Shown here: positions 9,713-23,908 of the stretch, in pieces
Numbering within the stretch: the first letter of the stretch is position 1
How the letters are laid out: the number at the start of each line of letters is the position of its first letter
Assembly: GCF_001467625.1 (NCBI RefSeq)
Contig: NZ_LNYB01000080.1
Location: 277,801 to 341,800 of the forward strand
Direction of reading: 5' to 3'
DNA from: Legionella feeleii
GTDB taxonomy: Bacteria > Pseudomonadota > Gammaproteobacteria > Legionellales > Legionellaceae
DNA length: 64,000 bases
Position numbers and translations under genes: made by a program
Notes under the pieces: generated by a model
The model's database searches: none
Seen by the model: the letters and a program-made list of their open reading frames with translations, nothing else
Told to the model about the DNA's origin: nothing

Positions 9713-10942
9713 TTAAAGTCCCTCTGTCATTTTATCATTTGTCGAATACCCAAACTGGTATTGATAGTTGGAAAGTAGAATGAAGCATAAAGTGACTGTC
9801 ATAGCGACTAATAAACCCGGTAACCAAAAGATTTTCATGATGGTGGCTTGCTCTGCAATAGGGAGTCCGACTGCACCAAGACCTGCGGCTATTGCCCAGA
9901 TGGTGGAGACACCACGGCAACGGTATTGAGCGGGGAGTTGAAGATAAAGTAAATAATACAATGAGGCGCAAATTAATGCATTGGTTAGTGCATAACCAGT
10001 AATAGCAATTAAAACCCCGACCGTCTTTGCTTGTAGAGTAAAATAAAAAAGGGCCGGAGCAGTTATAATTGCCAGCAACATGCTTGCGCGCATCAAATGA
10101 TACACCTGCTTAGGCTTGGCAAAATAAGCAATAGGTATCGCCAATAAGGCCGAAGCCAATTGCGCCAGCGAACCGGTCCATGCACAAGCCTTCTCACTCC
10201 ACAACTGCCTATCAATTGCAAAAGACACCCAAAACACATTGCAGATATAAACAGTTATGCTCACAAAAAAAGCAATGGCAGCAATATTTACAAATCCTCG
10301 CCAGTAACGTCGCCAAATACCGGCCATCGGCAATTGATTTTTACGAAACTCCGGCGACTCTTGTAATTGTTTACGTAAATGACAAACCCATAAGGAAACA
10401 AAACCCACTAAAGCAAAAATGATTCGCCAAACTTCCGGTAATGAAATGTACTGCAACAAAGTTGCTAAAGCACTTCCTATAAACATACCGAAAGCACCAC
10501 CTGCTGCAACCAAGGCGCCTGCTAACAACACCCTGTGAGGATGATGCTCGACTAAAAACATGGCAGAAGTATTTATTTCTCCTCCCAACGCTAAACCTTG
10601 TGCCATGCGTAATAAAAGTAAACCCCAAGTAGCCCATAAGCCTATTTGTGCATAATCCGGCAAAAGGGCGATACCTAATGTAGCCAAACCCATCAGTGCA
10701 GCTGAAAATACCATTGGATTACGACGACCACTCAAATCAGCTTTACAACCAAAAAGCCACCCCCCCACAGGGCGAGCAAAATAGGCTGCAGCAAACAAAG
10801 CAAAAGTCAGTTCCAGGCTATACTCAGAAGGCGGGAAAAACTTCACGGCAAACACTGATTTAGCTAAATAAAGATAAAGACTGAAATCTAGCCATTCTAG
10901 AAAAACGAGCGCTAAAACAAGGAGTAAGGCTTTTCGCTTCAT
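9713..10942 (-). CDS. MFS transporter, metabolite:H+ symporter type
   Basis: 409 residues with twelve predicted hydrophobic helices in the inner membrane. The motif GGWLFGCKADLSGRRNP (about residues 61-77) is the cytoplasmic loop 2-3 motif of the metabolite:H+ symporter branch (ProP/KgtP/ShiA relatives), and PVG plus GLALGGE in helix 4 are also typical. The substrate cannot be told from sequence; the protein is slightly shorter than ProP and lacks its C-terminal coiled coil. It is convergent with the carotenoid-type gene (13-bp gap) and divergent from the DUF2520 gene. Confidence 0.85.
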   Translation of the reverse strand: MKRKALLLVLALVFLEWLDFSLYLYLAKSVFAVKFFPPSEYSLELTFALFAAAYFARPVGGWLFGCKADLSGRRNPMVFSAALMGLATLGIALLPDYAQIGLWATWGLLLLRMAQGLALGGEINTSAMFLVEHHPHRVLLAGALVAAGGAFGMFIGSALATLLQYISLPEVWRIIFALVGFVSLWVCHLRKQLQESPEFRKNQLPMAGIWRRYWRGFVNIAAIAFFVSITVYICNVFWVSFAIDRQLWSEKACAWTGSLAQLASALLAIPIAYFAKPKQVYHLMRASMLLAIITAPALFYFTLQAKTVGVLIAITGYALTNALICASLYYLLYLQLPAQYRCRGVSTIWAIAAGLGAVGLPIAEQATIMKIFWLPGLLVAMTVTLCFILLSNYQYQFGYSTNDKMTEGL

Positions 10943-11135
10943 GGAGATAATACAAGGTAAGTAGGTTTTTGAATCACTTTGTTGCCATTATACATCATTT
11001 GTAAAGACGAACTAAGTTCTTCTATCTAGCTTGCCAACACAAGCATCAATACTTGCAAAAAGAATAAAAAACCTTCATCTTAACTCTTTCTTTGACAAAG
11101 CTTGGAAATAGATTTGATTAGTGAGAAACGTTGTT

Positions 11136-11987
11136 ATGCAGTTTAATGTTATTGGCGCTGGTCGCTTAGGAAAAAATATTGCCTTAGCTCTGACTAACTC
11201 CGGTTTGGCACAGCTTGCCGCAGTTTGCAACACCACCCTCGACAGCGCTGAACAAGCAATCCAGCAAATCGGTTCAGGCTTTGCAGTTACCCAGTTAGCT
11301 GATCTGCCTAAAGTGAATTTAACTTTTATTACTACACCCGATGATCTTATTTACTCCATTGCCGAGCAATTGAAGGAACAAGTACCGACAGATTGCTTTA
11401 TTGTGCACTGCAGTGGTGTTTTGAGTTCTGCTGAATTAATGCCGCTAAAAACCCGTGGCTGTCATATTGCCAGTCTCCATCCATTAAAAGCATTTAGCGA
11501 AGGGAATCTGGATCAACGTGCCTTTATGCATTGCGATTGTGTTATTGAAGGTGATGAACTGGCGGTTGAATTACTTACCCCGCTATTCACAACATTGGGG
11601 GCAAGGATTATTCCCATTAAAGCGGATGGCAAGGCTATCTATCATGCGGCTGCAGTCATTGCCTCTAATTATCTGGTAACTTTGGCAGCAACTGCCGCTG
11701 ATTTACTGCAAGAAGCAGGTATTGAGGCCAAGCCGGCTCAACAAATGATCGTAAATTTGATGACTAGCAGCCTTAATAATGTGCAACAAGCAAGCGAGAT
11801 AAAAAATGCACTTACCGGTCCCTTGGCACGTGGCGATTTCAATACTATTAGCAGGCATTTAAAGGCTTTGAAAAATTGCTTTGCAAATGAACTCTACCGC
11901 CATGCTGCACTTGCTACGCTACCAATAACTGATTTAGACACCAAGCTTAAGAGCGCGTTGACTGTCTTATTACAAAAGGCACTCTAA
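11136..11987 (+). CDS. Rossmann-fold/DUF2520 domain protein
   Basis: 283 residues from ATG11136; a GTG at 11121 would add five residues but has no ribosome-binding site. The N-terminus FNVIGAGRLGKN (residues 3-14) is a dinucleotide-binding Rossmann motif. The middle stretch SGVLSS...HPLKAF and the C-terminal helical half match the Rossmann-like plus DUF2520 arrangement, which resembles F420/NADP oxidoreductase or pyrroline-5-carboxylate reductase folds. It is a cytosolic putative oxidoreductase of unknown substrate, alone in its orientation. Confidence 0.8.
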   Translation: MQFNVIGAGRLGKNIALALTNSGLAQLAAVCNTTLDSAEQAIQQIGSGFAVTQLADLPKVNLTFITTPDDLIYSIAEQLKEQVPTDCFIVHCSGVLSSAELMPLKTRGCHIASLHPLKAFSEGNLDQRAFMHCDCVIEGDELAVELLTPLFTTLGARIIPIKADGKAIYHAAAVIASNYLVTLAATAADLLQEAGIEAKPAQQMIVNLMTSSLNNVQQASEIKNALTGPLARGDFNTISRHLKALKNCFANELYRHAALATLPITDLDTKLKSALTVLLQKAL

Positions 11988-12008
11988 GATAAGAAGGCCT
12001 GGATTTCT

Positions 12009-12476
12009 TCAATCGACCTTATTTTTCTGAATACGCTTCACATAAAGCGTTTTTTTGACCGTCGCAATGATCTGTTTGCTTTCATCATAAATCTGAGTAT
12101 GGAAAATGGGTAATGTTTTACCATTATTTTCACTCAGAGCCTGTTTTATGGCATCCAGCTGTTCATTATCCAGAGTGAAATCAGCATAAACGCGGCCTTT
12201 TCCTGGCTTGATATAGTTAATTTCTCCTTCTTTATCCCACACAACGTAATCAGGTCCTAAACGGTGGATCAACAGGAGAGCAAAAAAAGGATCTGTCATT
12301 GAATACAAACTGCCACCAAATTGAGTACGCATGTAATTTTTATTGTACCAACGGAAAGCCAGAGAGACTTGAGCAAAAGAAAAATCCTTAGCAATTTTCT
12401 CTACTTTGATTCCAGCCCCCCAAAAGGGCGGCCAGCAATTCAAAATAAAATGGAGCGTGCGAGCCGATAATTTCAT
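12009..12476 (-). CDS. DUF4442 hotdog-fold thioesterase-like protein
   Basis: 155 residues. The pattern NYMRTQFGGSLYSMTDPFFALLL (about residues 47-69) is the conserved core of the DUF4442 family, a hotdog-fold group related to acyl-CoA thioesterases. There is no signal peptide. It lies 6 bp downstream of parC on the same strand and is probably co-transcribed with it. The catalytic activity is untested and inferred from fold. Confidence 0.8.
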   Translation of the reverse strand: MKLSARTLHFILNCWPPFWGAGIKVEKIAKDFSFAQVSLAFRWYNKNYMRTQFGGSLYSMTDPFFALLLIHRLGPDYVVWDKEGEINYIKPGKGRVYADFTLDNEQLDAIKQALSENNGKTLPIFHTQIYDESKQIIATVKKTLYVKRIQKNKVD

Positions 12477-12482
12477 AGAAGC

Positions 12483-14729
12483 TTACGCACCGGTGGTATT
12501 ACCAGATACCTGCATGGCCGTCACATTTTGCAAACCACGCGGCAAGCGATTACCACGACGGCCTCGCTCACCCTGGTAATGGCCAAGATCAGTCGCTTTC
12601 AGGGTAAAATGACGTTTACCGGCATACACGGTTAAGGAATCATCAGCAGATAATATTTGCAGATCGATGACAAACTCTTCGCGTTGTTGTGCCTTGGCAG
12701 AGGGGATATTAATCAATTTATTCCCTTTGCCTCTGGAAAGTTCCGGTAACTCACTTGCTGAAAACACAAGTAACCGTCCTGCATTGGTAACGCAGGCGAT
12801 AAATTGCGATTCTTTCGCTACAAATAAGCGTGGTGGTAATACCCGGCTGTTTTCAGGCAATTTAATACAGGCTTTTCCGTTGCGATTTTTAACATAGAGC
12901 TCTTTCAATTGGGTAACAAAACCATATCCAGCATCACTGGCTAATAATACCCAATCCTCTGCCTCACCACTAATAAGCGCTTCAAAATGCATCCCATCAC
13001 TGGGGTTTAACTTACCGGTTAAGGGTTCTCCTTGGCCGCGTGCAGAGGGTAAAACATGGCCGGGCAAAGTATAAACCTTACCTTCACTATCAAAAAACAC
13101 AACTTGCTGGTTAGATCTGGCATTCGTTTGCGCTTTGAATTCATCGCCCGCTTTGTAACTTAATTCACGGCCATCAATATCATAGCCTTTCGCGGCCCGA
13201 ATCCATCCTTTTTGTGAAAGCACTACCGTGATGGGTTCATTAGGAAGAATATCTTCTTCTTTCAACGCTTGAGAATCCTGACGCTCAACCAATGGCGCTC
13301 GTCTGGCATCCCCGAATTGATTACGATCAGCAGTAATTTCATCTTTCACCAGGGCTTTTAACCGCTTTTCATTGGCTAAAATTGTCTGCAAGGAATCACG
13401 TTCATTATTCAAGTCATCCAATTCTGCACGTAATTTGATTTCCTCCAGCTTGGCAAGATGTCGTAACTTCATCTCCAGAATAGCTTCTGCTTGCCTTTCA
13501 CTTAATTTAAACCGTGCAATAAGCTCTTGTTTAGGATTGTCATGTTCTCGAATAATGGCAATCACCTCATCAATATTCAGATAGGCTATCAGCAAGCCTT
13601 CCAGGATATGGATCCGTTCAAGTACTTTATCGAGGCGAAACTGCAGACGTCTCTTAACGGTTGTCAGACGATAAGTTAACCATTCTTGTAAAATGGTTAG
13701 TAGCCCTTTAACACGCGGCTTGCCATCCAAACCAATCATATTGAAATTAATGCGGTAACTGCGCTCCAAATCGGTCGTAGCGAACAAATGTGACATTAAA
13801 CCTTCGACATCCACTCGATTTGATTTCGGTACGATAACAAGACGAGTTGGATGTTCGTGATCGGATTCATCGCGCAAATCCTCAACCATGGGCAGTTTCT
13901 TTTGCTGCATTTGTGCAGCTATCTGTTCTATTACTTTTGCGCCAGAAACCTGGTAGGGTAAGGCTGTAATCACGATATCATGTTTTTCCAGACGATAAAT
14001 CGCCCGCATTTTTATTGATCCCCCACCTGTCTCGTAAATAGTACGAATTACATGGCTGGGTGTAATAATTTCTGCTTCTGTTGGAAAATCAGGACCTTTA
14101 ATGTGGTTACACACAGCAGTTAAATCTGCATTGGGATTATCAAGTAAGTGAATGCAGGCATTAGCAACTTCTGTAAGGTTATGAGGCAGGATATCAGAAG
14201 ACATACCGACCGCAATTCCTGTTGCACCATTGAGCAGTACATTGGGTAATCTGGCCGGCAATAACGAAGGCTCTTGTAGAGTGCCGTCAAAATTATCAAT
14301 CCAATCGACGGTTCCCTGCTGCAACTCCGCTAAAAGCAAGTCAGCGTATGCTGACAAACGGGCTTCGGTGTATCGCATTGCAGCAAAAGATTTCGGATCA
14401 TCTGCAGAACCCCAGTTACCTTGCCCATCAACAAAAGGATAACGATAAGAGAAAGGTTGAGCCATCAATACCATTGCTTCATAGCAGGCTGAGTCGCCAT
14501 GAGGATGGAATTTACCGAGGACATCCCCCACGGTACGTGCTGATTTTTTATGCTTTGCACTGGCTTTCAAACCCAATTCCGACATTGCATAGACAATACG
14601 TCGCTGTACTGGTTTTAGACCATCAGCAATATGGGGTAGGGCTCTATCGAGAATAACGTACATGGAATAATCAAGATAGGCTTTTTCAGTAAATTCAGTA
14701 AGTGGTTTACGTTCTATGGCATCGTTCAT
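12483..14729 (-). CDS. parC: DNA topoisomerase IV subunit A
   Basis: 748 residues; the breakage-reunion subunit that decatenates daughter chromosomes with ParE. The catalytic tyrosine is Y120 in [10 protein letters not shown]. The quinolone-resistance-determining region reads [12 protein letters not shown] with Ser80 and Glu84, the wild-type residues. The C-terminal part carries the beta-pinwheel (DNA-wrapping) repeats. ParE is not in this window. The gene runs on the minus strand upstream of the DUF4442 gene. Confidence 0.97.
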   Translation of the reverse strand: MNDAIERKPLTEFTEKAYLDYSMYVILDRALPHIADGLKPVQRRIVYAMSELGLKASAKHKKSARTVGDVLGKFHPHGDSACYEAMVLMAQPFSYRYPFVDGQGNWGSADDPKSFAAMRYTEARLSAYADLLLAELQQGTVDWIDNFDGTLQEPSLLPARLPNVLLNGATGIAVGMSSDILPHNLTEVANACIHLLDNPNADLTAVCNHIKGPDFPTEAEIITPSHVIRTIYETGGGSIKMRAIYRLEKHDIVITALPYQVSGAKVIEQIAAQMQQKKLPMVEDLRDESDHEHPTRLVIVPKSNRVDVEGLMSHLFATTDLERSYRINFNMIGLDGKPRVKGLLTILQEWLTYRLTTVKRRLQFRLDKVLERIHILEGLLIAYLNIDEVIAIIREHDNPKQELIARFKLSERQAEAILEMKLRHLAKLEEIKLRAELDDLNNERDSLQTILANEKRLKALVKDEITADRNQFGDARRAPLVERQDSQALKEEDILPNEPITVVLSQKGWIRAAKGYDIDGRELSYKAGDEFKAQTNARSNQQVVFFDSEGKVYTLPGHVLPSARGQGEPLTGKLNPSDGMHFEALISGEAEDWVLLASDAGYGFVTQLKELYVKNRNGKACIKLPENSRVLPPRLFVAKESQFIACVTNAGRLLVFSASELPELSRGKGNKLINIPSAKAQQREEFVIDLQILSADDSLTVYAGKRHFTLKATDLGHYQGERGRRGNRLPRGLQNVTAMQVSGNTTGA

Positions 14730-14893
14730 AACACTGGGATTTTATACTTCAATTTGCTAATAACTATCATCGTAGTGCAAATAGGGTTAATAAGAAAAGC
14801 TATTTTAACAATTAATCATCATTAGCGCGAACTAAACAAATGAATAACCTGTTAATAAAATTTTTGTGAAATCATGACAAAACATATAACTTA

Positions 14894-14918
14894 TTGATTT
14901 AAATAAGATTTAAATCAA
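14894..14918. repeat. 25-bp AT-rich inverted repeat
   Basis: Perfect 11-bp arms TTGATTTAAAT and ATTTAAATCAA around AAG, inside the 422-bp parC-atpC intergenic region and directly before two DnaA-box-like sites. It could be a protein-binding operator or a strand-opening element. Confidence 0.7.
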
Positions 14919-14945
14919 ATATTTTCTTCTAGGCTACGTCGAACC

Positions 14946-14966
14946 TGTGGATAACCTTGTGAATTA
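14946..14966 (-). promoter_or_regulatory. Two direct DnaA-box-like sites
   Basis: TGTGGATAA at 14946-14954 is the exact reverse complement of the consensus TTATCCACA, and TGTGAATTA at 14958-14966 has one mismatch to TGTGNATAA. They are in the same orientation, 12 bp apart. The rest of the intergenic region (14730-15151) is AT-rich and holds no gene that I can support. Confidence 0.55.
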
Positions 14967-15060
14967 AAAGAATAACTTTTTGTAAACAAATAAAAAAACC
15001 TGTAGCTCTAAGCGTCCAGGAAAATTAGTAGATCAATTTAAAATGGTAGCCAATCAGCCA

Positions 15061-15094
15061 AGCAAAACTAACCTCCAGCGAAGTTAGTTTTGCT
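15061..15094 (-). terminator. Hairpin at the end of the atp operon
   Basis: Perfect 12-bp arms AGCAAAACTAAC/GTTAGTTTTGCT with a 10-nt loop, 57 bp beyond the atpC stop. There is no long U-tract on either strand, so it may act as a 3'-end stabiliser as much as a terminator. Confidence 0.65.
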
Positions 15095-15151
15095 TTGACT
15101 CAATCTCATGGGCTTCTTACCTGGGACTGGCAAAAAAATCTGAATAAAACC

Positions 15152-15574
15152 TTATTTAGTTTTCTTGCGTAGTTTTTGGATTGCACGAATCTGTGCAACT
15201 GCACGAGCTAATTCTGCTGCTGCTCTTGAATAATCCAGCTCCGCACCTTTATGAGTAATTGCCTCTTCTGCGCGTGCTTTTGCAGCCAGTGCAGCAGCTT
15301 CATCAATTTCTTCCGCACGCTCGACTGTATCAGCCAGCACGGTTACATAATGAGGCTGAACTTCGAGCATACCACCAGAAACATAATAGATTTCCTGTGC
15401 ACCACCTTGGTGTGTAACACGAATTTCTCCGGGTTTAAGCACGGTTAATAAAGGGGCGTGACCAGGAACAATTCCGATCTCACCCAATTCGCCTGTGGCG
15501 ATAACCATTTCGACAACACCCGAAAAAATTTCTTGCTCAGCACTAACGATATCCAAGTGCGTTGTTCTTGCCAT
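15152..15574 (-). CDS. atpC: F1 ATP synthase epsilon subunit
   Basis: 140 residues starting [16 protein letters not shown]15574 is favoured over an ATG at 15589, which overlaps the atpD stop, because TGAGG sits at useful spacing upstream. The N-terminal beta-sandwich ([16 protein letters not shown]) and C-terminal two-helix domain ([20 protein letters not shown]) are typical. Epsilon belongs to the central stalk and inhibits ATP hydrolysis. It is the last gene of the atp operon. Confidence 0.95.
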   Translation of the reverse strand: MARTTHLDIVSAEQEIFSGVVEMVIATGELGEIGIVPGHAPLLTVLKPGEIRVTHQGGAQEIYYVSGGMLEVQPHYVTVLADTVERAEEIDEAAALAAKARAEEAITHKGAELDYSRAAAELARAVAQIRAIQKLRKKTK

Positions 15575-15585
15575 GTTTGTTTGCC

Positions 15586-17840
<2,255 letters not shown>

Positions 17841-17932
17841 ATCTTGCTTCGCCTTTAATTAACAGATTTTTTGCTAAAAAAACCTGCGTAATCAATTAAG
17901 CCACCTCTGCCTGACAAAGGTGGCTAGTGAAT

Positions 17933-19486
17933 TTACCAGCTACCAGTGCGTTTGAAGTCTTCGACAGCTGCCTTTAATTGGGATTCAATATCACCATCAT
18001 AAGCACCAGATTCATTGATCTTGTGCAAAAGTGCCGCATGTGAAGCCTGCATAAAGCCATGTAATGCTGATTCAAATGCGTTAACCTCGGTAACTGGAAC
18101 ATCATCCAGATAGCCTTTCTCTACGGCAAAAAGGGACACAGCCATTTCAGCTACGGAGTGGGGTGAGTATTGCTTTTGCTTCATCAACTCAGTAATACGT
18201 TGTCCACGCTCCAGTTGCTTACGTGTTGCATCATCCAAATCAGAAGCAAATTGTGAGAAGGCCTCCAACTCACGGAATTGGGCAAGGGCCAAACGCGTAC
18301 CACCACCCAGCTTTTTCATGATTTTGGTCTGTGCTGCACCACCAACCCGGGATACAGATAAACCGGAATTGATTGCAGGACGGACGCCAGAGTTGAATAG
18401 ATCGACATCAAGGAAAATCTGTCCGTCTGTAATCGAAATTACGTTGGTTGGTACGAAGGCCGATACGTCACCTGCTTGCGTTTCAATAATTGGCAACGCG
18501 GTCAGTGAACCCGTTTTGTCTTTCACCTCACCATTGGTCAATTTCTCGACTTCCTTCGCGTTGATTCTTGCTGCGCGCTCGAGTAAACGTGAATGCAGAT
18601 AGAAAATATCCCCAGGATACGCTTCGCGACCTGGTGGGCGACGGAGTAATAACGATATTTGTCGGTATGCCCATGCCTGTTTGGTTAAATCGTCATAAAC
18701 AATCAGAGCATCCTCACCGCGCTCCATGAAATATTCACCCATGGTGCAACCGGCGTAAGGAGCAATAAACTGGAGGGCAGCCGAATCAGAAGCACCGGCA
18801 ACGACTACAATGGTATGTTCCATAGCGCCATGTTCTTCCAGCTTGCGCACAATGGCTGCTACTGAAGACGCCTTTTGGCCAACGGCTACATAGATACATT
18901 TTACTCCAGTACCCTTCTGGTTAATGATCGCATCAATAGCGATAGCTGTTTTTCCAGTTTGGCGGTCACCAATAATCAATTCACGCTGACCACGTCCGAC
19001 TGGAATCATCGCGTCAACTGCTTTCAAGCCGGTTTGTACTGGCTGATCAACTGATTGACGAGCAATTACACCAGGAGCCACTTTTTCAATGGGAGACATC
19101 TTGGCGGCTTCAATAGGTCCTTTACCGTCAATTGGATTACCAAGTGCATCGACGACACGTCCAAGGAGATTTTTACCTACAGGAACCTCAAGAATACGAC
19201 CAGTACACTTTCCTTTTTGGCCTTCAGACAGGCTTGAGTAATCCCCGAGGATTACCGCACCGACTGAGTCGCGCTCCAAGTTTAGTGCCAGGCCATAGAC
19301 TCCCCCAGGGAATTCAATCATTTCCCCTTGCATAACGTCGGCAAGGCCGTGAAGGCGAACAATACCATCCTTCAGGCTAACAATGGTTCCTACATTTCGC
19401 GCTTCGGAAACAACGTTGAATTCTTCAATCTTCTTTCTGATTAATTCACTGATTTCAGATGGGTTTAACGCTACTTGTTCTGTCAT
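17933..19486 (-). CDS. atpA: F1 ATP synthase alpha subunit
   Basis: 517 residues. The N-terminal [19 protein letters not shown] stretch that binds delta is present, with Walker A GDRQTGKT at about residue 172 and the family signature [17 protein letters not shown] near residue 375. Alpha is the regulatory nucleotide-binding partner of beta. It is separated from atpG by 92 bp, the widest gap between the F1 genes. Confidence 0.98.
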   Translation of the reverse strand: MTEQVALNPSEISELIRKKIEEFNVVSEARNVGTIVSLKDGIVRLHGLADVMQGEMIEFPGGVYGLALNLERDSVGAVILGDYSSLSEGQKGKCTGRILEVPVGKNLLGRVVDALGNPIDGKGPIEAAKMSPIEKVAPGVIARQSVDQPVQTGLKAVDAMIPVGRGQRELIIGDRQTGKTAIAIDAIINQKGTGVKCIYVAVGQKASSVAAIVRKLEEHGAMEHTIVVVAGASDSAALQFIAPYAGCTMGEYFMERGEDALIVYDDLTKQAWAYRQISLLLRRPPGREAYPGDIFYLHSRLLERAARINAKEVEKLTNGEVKDKTGSLTALPIIETQAGDVSAFVPTNVISITDGQIFLDVDLFNSGVRPAINSGLSVSRVGGAAQTKIMKKLGGGTRLALAQFRELEAFSQFASDLDDATRKQLERGQRITELMKQKQYSPHSVAEMAVSLFAVEKGYLDDVPVTEVNAFESALHGFMQASHAALLHKINESGAYDGDIESQLKAAVEDFKRTGSW

Positions 19487-19502
19487 GAAATCTATCCTCT
19501 CT

Positions 19503-20048
19503 CTAGGCGGCTAAATCGGTGATAAGCTTACTTAATTTGCCTCGCACCGAGCCATCAATAATTAAATCGCCAGCTTGAATAACCGCACCGCCCAGCAGTG
19601 ATTGGTCAACATTGACATCAAGCGTGACCTGGCGTTGTAGCCGTTGGCTAAGTGAACTGATTAAATGCTGTTGTTGCTCAGTTGAAAGTTCTGAAAAGCT
19701 ATGAACTTTAACTACCAGCGTTTTTTCTTGCTCGGCACGCAATACCTCAAACAACACTTTAATATCAGGCAATAGCATCAAGCGCTTATTATAAGCCAAC
19801 AATGCTATCAGACTTTCTATTGCTGTTGCTTCTTTATCGCTAGCTTTTGCAAAAGGAATCATTAATAGTTCTGTCTGCTGTTTTTCTGTTACTGCAGGAT
19901 TGGTAATAAATTGCGTGGCTTTATCATCCAACACTGATATTGCCAAACTATGCAGTATTTCAGACCATTGGCTAAGTTTTTTGACAGCCAGCGCGTGCTC
20001 AAAAATTGCTTTTGCGTAAGGTCTAGCGATCGTTGTGGTATCTGCCAT
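19503..20048 (-). CDS. atpH: ATP synthase delta subunit
   Basis: 181 residues beginning [19 protein letters not shown], the typical OSCP/delta N-terminus, and ending with the conserved [20 protein letters not shown] region. It links F1 to the peripheral stalk. A 1-bp gap separates its start from the atpF stop, consistent with coupled translation. Confidence 0.96.
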   Translation of the reverse strand: MADTTTIARPYAKAIFEHALAVKKLSQWSEILHSLAISVLDDKATQFITNPAVTEKQQTELLMIPFAKASDKEATAIESLIALLAYNKRLMLLPDIKVLFEVLRAEQEKTLVVKVHSFSELSTEQQQHLISSLSQRLQRQVTLDVNVDQSLLGGAVIQAGDLIIDGSVRGKLSKLITDLAA

Positions 20049-20049
20049 G

Positions 20050-20520
20050 TTAAATCTCTTTAATCAGGTTATCCAATAACGCGCTATTCGCTTGTTTATC
20101 GATTTCACGCATAAGAATCTTTTCAGCACCAGCTACTGCCAACTGAGCTACCTGCTTGCGCAAGTTCTCTTTCGCACGATTGATCTCTTGCAGTAGTTGC
20201 TCATGAGCAATTTTGGCTTGCTTCTGTGCTTCCAGTTTCGCTTCTTCTTTAGCTTCTTCAATGAGTTGAGCAGCACGATGATTTGCTTTTTCAATAATTT
20301 CTGAAGCTTGTGATTTGGCTTGTTTTAATTCATCACGGACACGATGTTGGGCCAGTTCCAATTCTTTACGGCCACGCTCTGCAGAGGATAAGCCGTCAGC
20401 GATTTTGTCTTGGCGCTCTTCCATTGCTTTAGCCAAAGGTGGCCAAACAAATTTCATGGTAAACCAGACAAACGCGACAAAAACCAACATTTGAACAATC
20501 AAGGTCAAATTTATATCCAA
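20050..20520 (-). CDS. atpF: ATP synthase subunit b
   Basis: 156 residues: one N-terminal membrane helix ([18 protein letters not shown]) followed by a long charged coiled coil, the peripheral-stalk dimer. The start codon is TTG at 20520, preceded by AGGAG at ideal spacing, and no ATG lies nearby in frame. The N-terminus DINLTLIVQ matches what I remember of Legionella AtpF. Confidence 0.95.
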   Translation of the reverse strand: MDINLTLIVQMLVFVAFVWFTMKFVWPPLAKAMEERQDKIADGLSSAERGRKELELAQHRVRDELKQAKSQASEIIEKANHRAAQLIEEAKEEAKLEAQKQAKIAHEQLLQEINRAKENLRKQVAQLAVAGAEKILMREIDKQANSALLDNLIKEI

Positions 20521-20572
20521 GGTAATTTCTCCTGTAGCATTTGGGGCGTAAAACCGCCCCCATTTAGTGTTA

Positions 20573-20878
<306 letters not shown>

Positions 20879-20889
20879 TTAAAAAATGA

Positions 20890-22123
<1,234 letters not shown>

Positions 22124-22137
22124 CTTTCAACGCGCAA

Positions 22138-22166
22138 ATTATAAAGTAATCAAGCTGGATAAGCAA
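22138..22166 (-). promoter_or_regulatory. Promoter of the atp operon
   Basis: On the minus strand, -35 TTGCTT (22166-22161) and a perfect -10 TATAAT (22143-22138) with a 17-bp spacer. Predicted transcription start is near 22131, very close to the annotated atpI start. Confidence 0.7.
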
Positions 22167-22409
22167 CGTCAGCAGCAAGTTTCGTCTCTATTTGCTGTTT
22201 TTTTTGCTAAATCAATTACTTTCGAAATTGAATTTTTATTAATCTTATTAATTATTTTAAATCCAGGTGTTTTTTTTTGGCGCAACCAATCTGTAATCGA
22301 CCTAACGGCGTTCTGCGCTGGAATATTAGGCGTATATTGCTTATATTTTATAATAGGTGCACTTATTATTGTCACCTGCAGTGTTTACCTCGAAGTAAGG
22401 AATTATGAT

Positions 22410-22655
22410 ATGTCAGAAAAGCAACAACGCACCGCTGCCAGTATGCGGGAAAAAATGCTCAATCGGTACGGTGATGGACTTCACCACAAACATGATAAAA
22501 ACCATAACCCCTATCGAAAACATTGTAAATCTCACCCTGTACAACTAATGAACGGACATAGCAAAGAAGACGAAGCAAATTCCTCGACGGGATTGTTGCG
22601 TGCTTTTAAATTAAGAAAAATTCGTAAACGACTGGATAAAGGTCGCATCCATTGA
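22410..22655 (+). CDS. Small His/Lys-rich basic protein, function unknown
   Basis: 81 residues, unrecognised. Residues 25-43 are packed with His (HHKH, then HNPYRKHCKSHP), and the C-terminus is a basic helix (LRAFKLRKIRKRLDKGR), suggesting nucleic-acid or metal binding. AAGGA precedes ATG22410, a perfect -10 TATAAT lies at 22349-22354 and a rho-independent terminator follows at 22709, so it looks like a real monocistronic gene, divergent from the atp operon. It has no signal peptide. Confidence 0.65.
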   Translation: MSEKQQRTAASMREKMLNRYGDGLHHKHDKNHNPYRKHCKSHPVQLMNGHSKEDEANSSTGLLRAFKLRKIRKRLDKGRIH

Positions 22656-22708
22656 TAAAGTAATGGTATCCTCCAGGTTAGCCACTTCCTGGTTTGGAAC
22701 TGCGCACG

Positions 22709-22740
22709 GTGGCTTGAGTCTACTCAGGCCACACTCTTTT
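22709..22740 (+). terminator. Rho-independent terminator after the His-rich gene
   Basis: Stem GTGGCTTGAG/CTCAGGCCAC (one G-U pair, 4-nt loop) at 22709-22732, followed by ACTCTTTT. It ends the plus-strand transcript just before the convergent BON gene. Confidence 0.7.
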
Positions 22741-22748
22741 AATGCAGA

Positions 22749-23336
22749 TTAGGCATCTTTTACAGGCTGGACGCTTAAATTGTAGTATTTGAGTAATTTA
22801 ACGACTCGCTCGACCCCGGCAGTATTCCTGGCTATATTGATGACAACAGCAGCTTGAGCTGGCCTCACATCTCCCATCAGGTAAACAATACGATCAGAAG
22901 TAATTACCTTAAACGCATTGGGATCAATCGCTGAGTCAGCAAAAATCTGACTGCGAATTTTAGTTGTAATCCAGCTATCCTCTAAGGTGTTACCTGGTTG
23001 TTGGCTAATATCCATTTGGTTAAACAAACGACGATAACCCGATAGAGCCGATATCCGTTTAATCGCCGTCTCACGCAGTTCCAGGCTGGGGACATGACCT
23101 GCCAACAGAATATCTCCATTGAAAACGGCCAAGTCGATTGCGCAACCCTCTGCTTTAAAAACTTTATCGCCGTACAAGACCCGATGAGCTTCTGCGGAAA
23201 GCTCATAGTCACTGAGTTTTTTATAAACATTATGGCGGTCATACACTAAAGTAGCCCCGGTCCATACGCCACCAAGACAACCAGTCAAAAGACTGCAGCC
23301 TAAAAAAATGACAACAAAACATCCCTGTTTTCTCAT
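22749..23336 (-). CDS. BON-domain lipoprotein (YraP/DolP-like)
   Basis: 195 residues. The lipoprotein signal LLTGC ends at Cys20. Two BON domains follow, roughly residues 45-115 and 120-190, with the BON pattern VYLMGDV...GVERVVKL in the second. DolP/YraP proteins sit on the inner face of the outer membrane, bind anionic phospholipid and support envelope integrity. Five base pairs separate it from the upstream BON gene, so the two form an operon with diaA-yraN-lpoA upstream. Confidence 0.85.
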   Translation of the reverse strand: MRKQGCFVVIFLGCSLLTGCLGGVWTGATLVYDRHNVYKKLSDYELSAEAHRVLYGDKVFKAEGCAIDLAVFNGDILLAGHVPSLELRETAIKRISALSGYRRLFNQMDISQQPGNTLEDSWITTKIRSQIFADSAIDPNAFKVITSDRIVYLMGDVRPAQAAVVINIARNTAGVERVVKLLKYYNLSVQPVKDA

Positions 23337-23341
23337 AGTTC

Positions 23342-23905
23342 CTAGACAATATATTGGAAGACTTTAACCACTTTACGAACACCTTGTACCTGTCTGGCAA
23401 CATTGACCGCCAAATTGGCTTGCTCACGTGTAGCAATTCCCATTAAGTAAACAACAGCATTTTCGGTCACAACACGAATGGAGCCAGATTCCAACCCTTT
23501 TTTGGTTAACATTAAGCTACGTACCTGACTAGTTATCCATGTGTCTTTTGTTCGTTGGCTTATAGGCAAGGGATAATCGACCGAAATCTCATCGTAGACT
23601 CTTCTCACATTCGGTGTATTTTGCGCGATTTTTTCCGCTACCACTCTTAGTGAGGCTGTTGGTGTTTGACCAACAAGCAATACAACACGATTAAAGCTGC
23701 TTACCAGAATGCGTGAATCACGAAAACGAGGATCAGTAACTATAGCAGTATGAACCTTATGAAAAATACGGGCATCACTTTCTAATGTAACAACGCTGCG
23801 GCGATCATAAACAACAAGACCAGCGGCAGCACCGGCTACCACTGCTGCGACGCAGCCTGTCAGCAATGAACTAACGAGTAAAAAAATTATTGAGCGAATC
23901 TTCAT
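23342..23905 (-). CDS. BON-domain lipoprotein (YraP/DolP-like)
   Basis: 187 residues. Lipobox LLTGC at Cys18, then a glycine/alanine-rich linker and two BON domains; the second contains VVYLMGIATREQANLAVNVARQ. It is a paralogue of the following gene, with the same order of elements, and is the closer match to YraP by position (immediately after DiaA). It starts 4 bp after the diaA stop. Confidence 0.87.
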   Translation of the reverse strand: MKIRSIIFLLVSSLLTGCVAAVVAGAAAGLVVYDRRSVVTLESDARIFHKVHTAIVTDPRFRDSRILVSSFNRVVLLVGQTPTASLRVVAEKIAQNTPNVRRVYDEISVDYPLPISQRTKDTWITSQVRSLMLTKKGLESGSIRVVTENAVVYLMGIATREQANLAVNVARQVQGVRKVVKVFQYIV

Positions 23906-23908
23906 AAC

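Noticed and set aside
22169..22375. Minus-strand ORF of 68 codons upstream of atpI
   Set aside because: It is Lys/Asn/Ile-rich like translated AT-rich intergenic DNA and lies directly over the regulatory region of the atp operon.
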